Part shown: in pieces, positions 16,924 through 25,132 of the stretch
Layout of the letters: every line of letters starts with the position of its first letter
How positions within the stretch are numbered: the first letter of the stretch is position 1
Assembly: GCF_039535785.1 (NCBI RefSeq)
Contig: NZ_BAAAXV010000009.1
Coordinates: 1,116,001 to 1,180,000 of the forward strand
Source: Nonomuraea helvata
GTDB taxonomy: Bacteria; Actinomycetota; Actinomycetes; Streptosporangiales; Streptosporangiaceae
Direction of reading: 5' to 3'
DNA length: 64,000 nucleotides
The notes under the pieces: model-generated
What the model saw: the letters and a program-made list of their open reading frames with translations, nothing else
Database searches by the model: none
What the model was told of the DNA's origin: nothing
Made by a program: the position numbers and the translations under genes

Positions 16924-17852
16924 GAGCGTTCGCCGAGGTCGGGGCGGATCGTGACGTGGTCCGCCTCCAGCGCCAGCCGTACCCGCCTGGTCAGCGCCAG
17001 CGCCTCCCGGTAGTCGCGCGGGATCTGGACCCGCCCGGCGCGGTCCATCACGGCGTACTCCTCGGCGATCACCTCGGTGTCGCCGTCGGCGCCGGTGGCG
17101 GTGCGGCGCAGCACCTCGCTGCTGGTACGCCCGTCGCGGATCGCCACGGTCCGCTCGACCTGGCCGCTGACCGCAGGGTCGTGGGTCACGATGACGACGG
17201 TGACACCGAGCTGCCGGTTGACCTCCCGCAGCGTCGTGAAGACCTCGGCGGAGGTGGCAGTGTCGAGCTCGCCGGTCGGCTCGTCGGCCAGCAGGACGCG
17301 GGGCTGGTTGGCGAGGGCCACCGCGATGGCGACCCGCATCTGCTGCCCGCCGGACAACTGGGCGGGACGCCGGTCGGCGCAGCCGGCGATGCCCAAGGTC
17401 TCCAGCAGCTCGGCGGCGCGGGCGCGGCGGGTGCGGGCCGGCGTACGGGCCGCCGTCATCGGCAGGTCGATCATCTGCTGTGCGGTCAGGTACGGAACGA
17501 GGTTGCTGGCCGTCTGCTGCCGTACGAATCCGACGGTGTGCCGCCGGTAGTGCACGCGGTCGGCGCGGGACATCGCCAGCAGGTTCCACCGGTCGACGCG
17601 TGCCCGCCCGGCGGTGGGGGCGTCGACGCCGGCGAGGATGGACAGCAACGTCGACTTGCCCGACCCGGACGCCCCGACGACGGCCACCATCTCGCCGCTC
17701 TCCACGGCCAGGTCCAGCCCTTGCAGTGCCTGCACCTCGACCGATCCGGTCTGGTAGATCCGTACCAGGCTCTCGCAGGCGATCAGCGTGTCCCGCCCGA
17801 ACTCCGGCGCCTTCGGAGGCGGCTGCGGCAGGGGCAGCGGCGTTCTGGACAT
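16920..17852 (-). CDS. ABC transporter ATP-binding protein with C-terminal extension
   Basis: A 310-residue ATPase, first gene of the operon. Walker A is GASGSGKST, the signature LSGGQQMRVAIAVAL, Walker B VLLADEPTGELD and the H-loop VTHDP. About 80 residues follow the ATPase core and include AVMDRAGRVQIPRDYREAL, which looks like an AbrB-type strand motif, and an acidic tail. Two unequal ATPases with two unequal FtsX permeases suggest a heteromeric complex. On the minus strand a TATAGA box lies about 45 bp upstream of the start as a possible -10. Confidence 0.9.
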   Translation of the reverse strand: MSRTPLPLPQPPPKAPEFGRDTLIACESLVRIYQTGSVEVQALQGLDLAVESGEMVAVVGASGSGKSTLLSILAGVDAPTAGRARVDRWNLLAMSRADRVHYRRHTVGFVRQQTASNLVPYLTAQQMIDLPMTAARTPARTRRARAAELLETLGIAGCADRRPAQLSGGQQMRVAIAVALANQPRVLLADEPTGELDTATSAEVFTTLREVNRQLGVTVVIVTHDPAVSGQVERTVAIRDGRTSSEVLRRTATGADGDTEVIAEEYAVMDRAGRVQIPRDYREALALTRRVRLALEADHVTIRPDLGERS

Positions 17853-18086
17853 CCCCCTCCTCGGTGCGGCGTCGCGCTGATCTCTGGCCAGACTCTATAG
17901 CCCCCAGCACCGGGGCAAACACCCCTGCAACGGGCTCCCACGCACGATTTACCGATCAGGCGAAGCGCTGGCCGACACTTTGCGCAACGCGCCGCAAGTG
18001 GCTGGCATCGGCCATTCATCCTCGATTCATGACCAGCGACCGCATCCTGTGCGGCCCGGCTGGTGGGGGTGACAGGGGGACCGGGC

Positions 18087-19577
18087 ATGTCGAACACCAC
18101 AGTTGACTCTGTCGATTCGGCGAAGCCTGAATCCCGTGCGATCGCCCGGCTCGAGATCGGCATGATCGTCGGCGGCCTCGCCGGAATCACCTTCCTGCTG
18201 CCCCACGGGCTGTACTGGGGCGACGGCGGATCTCGCTTCATCTACCTCTGGAGGCTGCTGGGCGAGAAACACCTGAGCGAGGAGAAGTATTCACTGATCG
18301 GCCCCTTGTTCTCCACCCCGCTCTGGCAGTTGGGCCTGGTGTATCAGTCGCCCGAATGGTGGTGCGAGAAGTACAACGCGCTGGTTTTCGCCATCGGGTT
18401 GTTCGTCTTCTACTGGATGCTCCGCGATCACGTGTCGCGCCGCCTGCTACGCCGCTTCCTCCTGCTGCTGACCTTCGCCTCGATGTTCTCCAATCATCTG
18501 CTCTTCTACTGGGGCGAGGTGTTCACCGCGGTCATGGTCGGCATGGGCACCGTCTGTCTGGTCGCCAAACGCCGCGGATGGACGGCAATCGTGCTCGGTG
18601 TCGCCAACGCCCCCGCCACCCTGCCCGCCATGGCGCTGTTGGCCGTCGAACGCATCTTGGCCACGCGGCGACTGCGAGTGGGCCTGGCTGTCGTCGCGGC
18701 CGTGGCGGTCGTCCTGCTCGAAGCCTGGATCCGCAGAGGCAACCCCTTCGAGACCGGATACGGAGACGACAGAGGCCCTAGAACGATCATGCCGTTCTCC
18801 GGTCGGCCCGGCCTCAGTTATCCGATCTTCTTCGGGCTCCTGTCGCTGCTGTTCTCGTTCGGCAAGGGACTGCTGTTCTTCGCGCCCGGCCTGTTCCTGC
18901 CCGTGCGCCGGAGGATCGCCGGACTCCCCGGCCGCGCGGGCGTGGATCTGACGGCGCTCTACAAGATGTGGATCGCGTTCGTGGTGGGCTTGGTCCTGCT
19001 CTACTCCACCTACTGGTCGTGGAGCGGGTCCACCTTCTACGGGCCCCGCTACCTGCTGTTCGCCTCCTTGCCCGCATGCCTGGCACTCGCGGTCCGCCTG
19101 CACCGGCGGGACTCGTCGATCCTGACGAACACGATCACAGTCCTGGCACTCGGCCTTTCCCTATGGGTCGGCCTGAACGGAGCCGTCTTCGGCGACGCCC
19201 CCGCCCGCAAGGTCTGCCTGGAACCGACCAACTTCTTCGTCTTCGAGGCGCCGCTGTGCTACTACACGCCTGAGTTCAGCGCTCTTTGGGTCCCGTTCAT
19301 CGATGCGCCGGAGCTGACCGTCGGTCAACAGGTCTATCTCCTGTACGGACTGTGCGTGGCCGGCTATCTGATGACACCCCCGCTACTGGCTCTGACCGGA
19401 CAGCTCCTCGCCCGAGCATGGCTCCTGGTGAACGGCGGCCGCCGCACGACCCCTTCTGCCTCGGTGCCGGCGGCAGAAGGCCGCTGCCAGCTGGTCACCA
19501 GCAGCGCATGTGCCGACGCATCGCGGCGACTCGCTAGCCTGAGTCACGATGAACGGTTTGACGACGTCGAAAGGTGA
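18087..19577 (+). CDS. polytopic integral membrane protein, possibly a GT-C-type glycosyltransferase
   Basis: A 496-residue protein starting MSNTTVDSVDSAKPESRA at ATG 18087, with GGGGGA upstream. It has about ten to twelve hydrophobic segments (IGMIVGGLAGITFLLPHG, NALVFAIGLFVFYWML, IFFGLLSLLFSFGKGLLFF). An early acidic loop after helix 1 (YWGDGGSRFIYLWRLLGEK) and the FYGPRYLLFASLPACLAL segment recall polyprenol-dependent GT-C mannosyltransferase-like proteins, but no DxD motif is clear, so this is only a fold-level suggestion. The 3' end overlaps the methyltransferase gene by 29 bp. The first of a run of plus-strand genes that includes a cis-prenyltransferase. Confidence 0.65.
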   Translation: MSNTTVDSVDSAKPESRAIARLEIGMIVGGLAGITFLLPHGLYWGDGGSRFIYLWRLLGEKHLSEEKYSLIGPLFSTPLWQLGLVYQSPEWWCEKYNALVFAIGLFVFYWMLRDHVSRRLLRRFLLLLTFASMFSNHLLFYWGEVFTAVMVGMGTVCLVAKRRGWTAIVLGVANAPATLPAMALLAVERILATRRLRVGLAVVAAVAVVLLEAWIRRGNPFETGYGDDRGPRTIMPFSGRPGLSYPIFFGLLSLLFSFGKGLLFFAPGLFLPVRRRIAGLPGRAGVDLTALYKMWIAFVVGLVLLYSTYWSWSGSTFYGPRYLLFASLPACLALAVRLHRRDSSILTNTITVLALGLSLWVGLNGAVFGDAPARKVCLEPTNFFVFEAPLCYYTPEFSALWVPFIDAPELTVGQQVYLLYGLCVAGYLMTPPLLALTGQLLARAWLLVNGGRRTTPSASVPAAEGRCQLVTSSACADASRRLASLSHDERFDDVER

Positions 19578-20703
19578 GTTCGGGCTCACCCGCTTCCCCG
19601 AGGACCCCCGCGACCCGCTACGCGCCTGGGACGCCGCCGATGAGTACCTGCTGCGGCATCTCGAGGGAATCGACGGCGAACCGATCGGCCTGTCGGGCAC
19701 CGTGGTCGTGCTGGGCGACCGCTGGGGCGCCCTGGTCACCGCACTCGCCGATCACCGACCCGTGCAGATCACCGACTCCTACCTCACCCAGCAGGCGACC
19801 CGAGCGAACCTGAGTCGCAACGAGATCGCCCAGGACGCCGTGCGGCTCTGTACGACCATGGATCCGCCACCACCCCGGATCGACGTGCTGCTGATCCGGG
19901 TGCCCAAGGCGCTCTCGCTCCTTGAGGACCAGTTGCACCGTCTCGCGCCGCACGTGCACGCGGGCACCGTGATCGTCGGCGCGGGAATGGTCACCGAGAT
20001 ACACACTTCGACGCTGCAGCTGTTCGAACGCATTCTCGGGCCGACCAAGACGTCACGGGCGGTGAAGAAGGCACGGCTCATCTTCTGCTCACCTGACTCC
20101 CAGATGCCCCGTAGCCCCAGCCCGTGGCCGCGAACGTACACCCTCCCCACCGGGATAGGAGCGGTCTCAGGGCTCACCGTCGTCAACCACGCCGGCACCT
20201 TCTGCGCCGACCGGCTCGACATCGGCACCCGGTTCTTCCTGCAGAACCTGCCGCGGCTCCGGGGCCGTGCGCATGTCGTGGATCTGGGCTGCGGCAATGG
20301 GGTGATCGGTCTCGCCGCGTCACTGACCGACAGCCAGGCCAAGGTGTCGTTCATCGACGAGTCCTACCAGGCGCTGGCCTCGGCGGAGGCCACGGTCCGA
20401 GCGAACACCGACATGAGCGGCACCGCGACGTTCGTGGCGGCCGACGGCATGTCCGGCGTACCGGCGGGGACGGTGGATCTGATCCTGACCAACCCGCCGT
20501 TCCACACGCACCGCGCGAGGACCGACTCGACGGCCTGGCGCATGTTCAACGGTTCGCGCGCGGCACTACGCCGCGGCGGCGAGCTCTGGGTGGTCGCCAA
20601 CCGCCACCTCGGCTACCACGTGAAGCTCCGTCGGCTGTTCGGCAATTGCGAGGTCGCCGCAAGCAACCCCAAGTTCGTCGTCCTACGAGCCGTCAAGGGC
20701 TGA
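19549..20703 (+). CDS. rlmG: RlmG-like 23S rRNA (guanine-N2) methyltransferase
   Basis: A 384-residue protein colinear with E. coli RlmG as I recall it: RFPEDPRDPLRAWDAADEYL at the start, DSYLTQQATRANL, EIHTSTLQLFERILGPTKTS, the SAM motif VVDLGCGNGVIGL, the catalytic NPPFH that marks N2-guanine methylation, and the C-terminal FGNCEVAASNPKFVVLRAVK. RlmG modifies G1835 of 23S rRNA in E. coli. Actinomycete copies may act on the same or another target. It overlaps the membrane protein gene by 29 bp, so it is likely co-transcribed, although the roles seem unrelated. Confidence 0.85.
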   Translation: MNGLTTSKGEFGLTRFPEDPRDPLRAWDAADEYLLRHLEGIDGEPIGLSGTVVVLGDRWGALVTALADHRPVQITDSYLTQQATRANLSRNEIAQDAVRLCTTMDPPPPRIDVLLIRVPKALSLLEDQLHRLAPHVHAGTVIVGAGMVTEIHTSTLQLFERILGPTKTSRAVKKARLIFCSPDSQMPRSPSPWPRTYTLPTGIGAVSGLTVVNHAGTFCADRLDIGTRFFLQNLPRLRGRAHVVDLGCGNGVIGLAASLTDSQAKVSFIDESYQALASAEATVRANTDMSGTATFVAADGMSGVPAGTVDLILTNPPFHTHRARTDSTAWRMFNGSRAALRRGGELWVVANRHLGYHVKLRRLFGNCEVAASNPKFVVLRAVKG

Positions 20704-20818
20704 CCGCGCTCCAAAGGTTCCGGTGGTGGTGACACGGATCACCGTCACCGGCCCCTCATCGCTGTCACAGCCCCCGGCCCCATTCCGTCATAGGAGTAGG
20801 CAAGGTTAGGGGGCCCAA

Positions 20819-22201
20819 ATGCGTTCGTTGCCGGCCAGACGCCGCTCGTTTCAGTTCTCCCACTGGTCATTCATGTTCGCGGAAATCGCCGTCTGGTCGT
20901 TCGTGGTCCTGGCAGCGACCGGGGCGGTGCTGATGGTGTTCTACGACCCCAGCATGTCCCAGGTGGCCTATGACGGCTCGTACGGCCCTCTGCGCGGACT
21001 CTTTGTCAGCAGAGCCTTCGACTCGACCATGCACCTGAGCCTGGAGGTACGCGGCGGCCTGCTCATCCGCCAGGTCCACCACTGGGCGGCGCTCGTCTTC
21101 GTGGCGGCCGTCGTCCTGCAGTTGCTGCGCATGTTCCTCACCGGCGCGTTCCGCCGCCCGCGCACCGGACAGTGGCTGATCTGGGTGACGCTGCTGGCGC
21201 TGGGCATGGCCGCGGGCGAGACCGGCAACGCCCTGCCTGACGACATGCTGTCGGGTGGGAGCCTGTGGCTGATCATGTCGGTCGTGCAGTCCATCCCCGT
21301 GGTGGGAACCTGGGTGATGTCGCTGCTGTTCGGCCCGGACTTTCCCGGCGACAGGGTCATTCCGGTCATGTACGGAGCGCACCTGCTGATCCCGATCGTC
21401 ATGGCCGCGATGCTGATCGCCCGCGAACTGCTGGTGCGGCGGCACGGCCACTCCCGGTTCATCACCTCCCTCCCGGCGCAGCGGAGCGCACGCCCGACGA
21501 TGGCGCTCGCAACGACCGGCATGCTGATCATTCTCGGGTTCGGTTTCCAGATCGCCCCTATCTGGCTGTACGGCCCTGCCAAGCCGACGCAGATCTCGGC
21601 GGGCTCGGTTCCCGACTGGTACATGGGCTTCCTCGACGGCGCCCTGCGGATCATGCCCGGATGGGAGCTCCCCATCGGGGACCACACGCTCAACCTCGCG
21701 GCCCTCGTCCCCACACTGGTGGTACCCGGGGTCTTCTTCACCGCCCTGGCCGCCTACCCGATGGCCGAGCGCTTCCTCCTCTCGCGACGCAGCCGCCGCG
21801 ACGCACTGGGCCGGCCGAAGACCACGAGACGCATGGCACGCGAGACGCCCGCACATGACCTGCTCGATCGGCCGCATGAGACGCCGGTGAAGACAGCCAT
21901 CGCCGTCGCCGGCGTCACGTTCTACGGCCTGCTGTGGGCAGCCGCGGCCAACGACCAGATCGCCCACCAGTTCCACCTGAACGTCAATGCTGTGACGATC
22001 TTCTTCAGGTTCGCCGTGGTCATCGGCCCCGTCATCGCCTTCGTCGTCACCCGGTGGATCTGCCTCGCACTCCAGCAGACGGATCGCCACGTGGCCGAGC
22101 ACGGAGTGGAGACCGGGATCATCATGCGGTCCCCGGACGGCGGGTTCCACGAACGGCCGGCGCCGGCGCAGCAGGAGAGCCGGGAGCCGGCGATCACCTG
22201 A
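20819..22201 (+). CDS. orphan QcrB-like cytochrome b lacking both heme bH ligands
   Basis: A 460-residue membrane protein with GGTTAGGGGG before ATG 20819. It matches actinobacterial cytochrome b of the bcc complex: QVHHWAALVFVAA, FLTGAFRRPR, DDMLSGGSLW, FGPDFPGDRVIPVMYGAH and the quinol-site loop PDWY (265-268). First-turn histidines H87 and H188, which ligate heme bL, are kept. The partners 14 residues on in helix B (Q101) and 14-15 on in helix D (R202/E203), which should ligate heme bH, are not histidine. No qcrA, qcrC or cta genes are nearby. It is therefore probably not a respiratory bcc subunit but a one-heme electron carrier or quinone-linked membrane reductase, perhaps serving the oxygenase encoded two genes downstream. 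Confidence 0.82.
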   Translation: MRSLPARRRSFQFSHWSFMFAEIAVWSFVVLAATGAVLMVFYDPSMSQVAYDGSYGPLRGLFVSRAFDSTMHLSLEVRGGLLIRQVHHWAALVFVAAVVLQLLRMFLTGAFRRPRTGQWLIWVTLLALGMAAGETGNALPDDMLSGGSLWLIMSVVQSIPVVGTWVMSLLFGPDFPGDRVIPVMYGAHLLIPIVMAAMLIARELLVRRHGHSRFITSLPAQRSARPTMALATTGMLIILGFGFQIAPIWLYGPAKPTQISAGSVPDWYMGFLDGALRIMPGWELPIGDHTLNLAALVPTLVVPGVFFTALAAYPMAERFLLSRRSRRDALGRPKTTRRMARETPAHDLLDRPHETPVKTAIAVAGVTFYGLLWAAAANDQIAHQFHLNVNAVTIFFRFAVVIGPVIAFVVTRWICLALQQTDRHVAEHGVETGIIMRSPDGGFHERPAPAQQESREPAIT

Positions 22202-22241
22202 GGGCGATGACGGGTCCCCGGCGAGCGCAACACGTTCAGTA

Positions 22242-23000
22242 ATGATACAGTCACATACAGCTATGGAAATCATCAGCGGGTTGCCGAGGCACGTGGCTTG
22301 CGTGATGGATGGAAACGGCCGGTGGGCCGCGCAGCGATCGCTGCCGCGCACCGCCGGCCACGAGGCGGCGGAGGCCGCCGTGATCGACGTCATCGAGGCG
22401 GCACGCTCGGCCGGCATCAAGTGGTTGAGCCTGTACGCCTTCTCCACCGAAAACTGGCGCAGGCCGACGGGCGAGGTCGACATCCTGATGAGGCTCGTAC
22501 GGCGGACCATCCGCAAGCACGCACCAGCGCTGCACGCGCGCGGCGTCCGGTGCAGGTTCCTCGGCATGTCCGATCCACGGATCCCGACTCCCCTGGTCCA
22601 GGACATCACCGACCTGATGACGCTGACCAGCGACAACAGGCAGATGACGCTGACGGTCGCCTTCGATCACGGGGGACGCCGCGACATCGTGGAGGCCGCC
22701 CGATCGCTCATCCACGCCGCCGTGCCGGCCGAGCAGGTCACCGAGGCCACCTTCGCCCGGCACCTCCCCTACTCCGACACTCCGGATGTGGACCTGGTCA
22801 TCCGCACTTCCGGAGAGCAGCGAATCTCCAACTTCATGCTCTGGCAGGTGGCCTACGCCGAATGGGTCTTCCCACAGGTGCTCTGGCCCGACTTCCGCGC
22901 GACCCACCTCTGGGAGTGCCTTGAGGTCTACCGGTCGCGCCAGCGCCGATTCGGCGACGTCCGCCGGTCGATCGCCACTACGGGAGAGGAACCTCGATGA
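22242..23000 (+). CDS. uppS: cis-polyprenyl diphosphate synthase (UppS family)
   Basis: A 252-residue cis-prenyltransferase that condenses isopentenyl diphosphate onto an allylic primer. The catalytic VMDGNGRWA (Asp23), LSLYAFSTENWRRP, AFDHGGRRDIVEA and RTSGEQRISNFMLWQVAYAEWVF blocks are all present, so it should be active. The AFDHGGR in place of the more common AFNYGGR is a small departure. Start ATG 22242 or ATG 22263; neither has a strong ribosome site. Its stop overlaps the start of the MpaB-like oxygenase as ATGA. Because of this coupling it may be a pathway enzyme making a dedicated cis-prenyl chain rather than the cell-wall UppS. Symbol by family only. Confidence 0.88.
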   Translation: MIQSHTAMEIISGLPRHVACVMDGNGRWAAQRSLPRTAGHEAAEAAVIDVIEAARSAGIKWLSLYAFSTENWRRPTGEVDILMRLVRRTIRKHAPALHARGVRCRFLGMSDPRIPTPLVQDITDLMTLTSDNRQMTLTVAFDHGGRRDIVEAARSLIHAAVPAEQVTEATFARHLPYSDTPDVDLVIRTSGEQRISNFMLWQVAYAEWVFPQVLWPDFRATHLWECLEVYRSRQRRFGDVRRSIATTGEEPR

Positions 23001-24412
23001 CCCGGACCACCGCAGAGCAGACCGTCGACGTCTTCGGGCCGGACTCGATGCTGCGCCGCCTCGTCAACGACCCGCGGTGGGGCCTCGCGGTGACCCGCGC
23101 CACGGTGCTGGAAGCCGCGCACCCACAGATCGGCACGGCGCTGATCGAGAACTCGACATTCGTGACCCATCCGTGGCGGCGTCTGCGCAACACGTTGGTG
23201 AGCACGCAGCGCATCCTCAGCTCGGACCATCACGTTCGCGACCGGGAGGCTGCCCGCCTCAACCGCCTGCACGCCCGCATCTCGGGCACCGACCCGCAAG
23301 GCCGCCGCTACGACGCGATGGACGCCGGAGCACGCGCCTGGGTGGTGGCGACCCTGTTCGAATCGACGGTGACGATGTATCGGCTGAGCGGGGAGTCGCT
23401 CGACAGGTGCGCACTGGAACAGCTCTACGCCGAGTACCGTGCGTTCCTGACCCTGATCGAGGGCGACGGCGACCAGCTCCCCGCGACGTTGCAGGAGTTC
23501 TGGCCCTACTACGACGACATGATCGACCATCACCTGGAGAGCACCGAGGCGGTACGGGTCATCCTCTACCGGCTCTTCGCCAACGTGCCCGCGCCGCCCT
23601 TGCTGCGCGACCATCCCGCGGTGTGGGCCGCGGGCCGAGCCGTGGCAGGCCCGGTGGCCGCCGCGATCACCATCGCGTCGCTGCCCGAATCCTTCTGCCG
23701 GCGCGTCGCCCTGCCCGACCTCCCAGGCGCGCGGGCGCTCATGCACGGGGCCTACCTGACCGCCGGACTCGCCACCCGCCTGCTTCCGGACAGCTGGGTG
23801 CACGTCAGCTCGATCATGAGCCTGCTGGACCCCGACCACGCCAGTGGCGCCGGACCATGGGTGACCGTACGCCGCAAGGCGGGCCAGGCCGCGGCCCTGC
23901 TCAGACTCATGACCCCGGCCCCCGACAAGGCCGGCCAAGCCACCCGCTCAGCCGACCGGTTCTTCGCCGAGGTCCTGGACCAGACCGGCGACGGCCACCT
24001 CGCCTGGCCTGACCTGGCGGCCATGGCACGAGAGCTCGCCACTCGCCTCGACCTGGACGAGAAGGACGAGGAGCGGCTCTACAACGCCTACGCCGCCTGG
24101 TGGCGCGATCTGCAGACCAGTCTCGACGCCGACGGCGACGGACGCGTCACCCGACAGGAATACGCCGCCTCAGCCGCTTCCCTGCCCGGCTCCGGACTGG
24201 TCAAGATCGCCGACGTGCTGTTCGACGTCACCGACACCGACGACGACCAGACGATCGACGCACAGGAATACCAGCGGCTGTTCCGCACGGCGTTCCACCG
24301 CGACCTGACCGGCAGCGCCGGCAGCTACTCACGCAGCGCTTTCGTCAGACAGTTCCTGTCCTTCATGTCCGGGCAACAGCACTCGACCGCCTACGACTCC
24401 CTCCTGTCCTAG
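22997..24412 (+). CDS. MpaB/latex-clearing-type oxygenase domain (DUF2236) fused to EF-hand calcium-binding repeats
   Basis: 471 residues. Residues about 20-260 match the DUF2236/MpaB-Lcp family: DPRWGLAVTRATVLEAAHPQ (His42), RLNRLHARISGTDPQGRRYD (His92), ARAWVVATLFES and LPATLQEFWPYYDDM. Characterised members are heme-b enzymes that cleave isoprenoid C=C bonds (mycophenolate MpaB, rubber oxygenase Lcp). The C-terminus has three EF-hand loops: DQTGDGHLAWPD (328-339, Asp at position 12), DADGDGRVTRQE (377-388, canonical) and DTDDDQTIDAQE (413-424). GAGAGGAA precedes the start, which overlaps uppS as ATGA. Coupling to a cis-prenyltransferase suggests a calcium-responsive oxidation of a polyprenyl product. 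Confidence 0.85.
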   Translation: MTRTTAEQTVDVFGPDSMLRRLVNDPRWGLAVTRATVLEAAHPQIGTALIENSTFVTHPWRRLRNTLVSTQRILSSDHHVRDREAARLNRLHARISGTDPQGRRYDAMDAGARAWVVATLFESTVTMYRLSGESLDRCALEQLYAEYRAFLTLIEGDGDQLPATLQEFWPYYDDMIDHHLESTEAVRVILYRLFANVPAPPLLRDHPAVWAAGRAVAGPVAAAITIASLPESFCRRVALPDLPGARALMHGAYLTAGLATRLLPDSWVHVSSIMSLLDPDHASGAGPWVTVRRKAGQAAALLRLMTPAPDKAGQATRSADRFFAEVLDQTGDGHLAWPDLAAMARELATRLDLDEKDEERLYNAYAAWWRDLQTSLDADGDGRVTRQEYAASAASLPGSGLVKIADVLFDVTDTDDDQTIDAQEYQRLFRTAFHRDLTGSAGSYSRSAFVRQFLSFMSGQQHSTAYDSLLS

Positions 24413-24451
24413 TCAGAGGTGCCGTCGGGCCCCGGCATGCAAGGATGCCTC

Positions 24452-25105
24452 ATGAGCAAGCTGACCGGACAGCAGATCGCAGACGAAGGGCTGGACGGGT
24501 GGGCCTACCTGCTCGGCGGCCTGCAGACCCGCATCCTGACCAAGGACTTCGCGACCGGGCTCTCAGTCGTCAACGCCATCGGCGCGGCGGCCGAGGAGAT
24601 GAACCATCATCCCGACCTCGACCTGCGCTACACCCACGTGGACGTCCGATTGACCAGCCACGACGAGCGCGCGGTCACAGACCGCGATGTCCGGCTGGCC
24701 CGCGCCGTCTCCTCCATCGCCGCCGAGGCCGGGGCGCAGCTGGAGTCCTCGAACGTCTCCCGGCTGGAGCTCGCCCTTGACACCCCGGCCGGAGAGTCGG
24801 TTCCGCCGTTCTGGGCCGCGGTGCTGGCGACGGAGTATCTGTCAGGCCCCGACTTCGGCGACGAGGTCCGCGACCCAGCCGGCGTTCTGCCGACCGTGTG
24901 GTTCCAGACGTCCGGCAGCGAGGAACCCCGCCAGCGCTGGCATCTCGACATATGGGTGGATCCTGCGCAGGTCCAGCCACGCATAGACGCGGCGCTCGCC
25001 GCCGGCGGCACGCTGGTCAGCGACGCGGGGGCGCCGAGCTTCTGGGTGCTCGCCGACCCCGAAGGCAACCGGGCCTGCCTGTGCACCTGGCAGGCCCGGG
25101 GCTGA
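24452..25105 (+). CDS. 4a-hydroxytetrahydrobiopterin dehydratase domain fused to a VOC domain
   Basis: 217 residues from ATG 24452 with AAGGATG upstream. The N-terminal half has the pterin dehydratase pattern NAIGAAAEEMNHHPDLDLRY, TSHDERAVTDRDVRLA, with the catalytic HHP pair and the later His. The C-terminal half (RLELALDTPAGESVPPFWAA, WHLDIWVDPAQVQPRI, DPEGNRACLCTW) is a glyoxalase-like VOC domain. The fusion is found in actinomycetes and its combined role is not established. It sits 40 bp after the oxygenase gene and may be co-transcribed. Confidence 0.88.
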   Translation: MSKLTGQQIADEGLDGWAYLLGGLQTRILTKDFATGLSVVNAIGAAAEEMNHHPDLDLRYTHVDVRLTSHDERAVTDRDVRLARAVSSIAAEAGAQLESSNVSRLELALDTPAGESVPPFWAAVLATEYLSGPDFGDEVRDPAGVLPTVWFQTSGSEEPRQRWHLDIWVDPAQVQPRIDAALAAGGTLVSDAGAPSFWVLADPEGNRACLCTWQARG

Positions 25106-25132
25106 CGTAACCGCCACAGCGCTGAAGCTGGG

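Noticed and set aside
18087-25105. A full biosynthetic gene cluster including the RlmG gene and the first membrane protein
   Set aside because: RlmG matches a rRNA methyltransferase end to end and the membrane protein has no clear link, so only the cytochrome b-uppS-oxygenase core is proposed as a unit.
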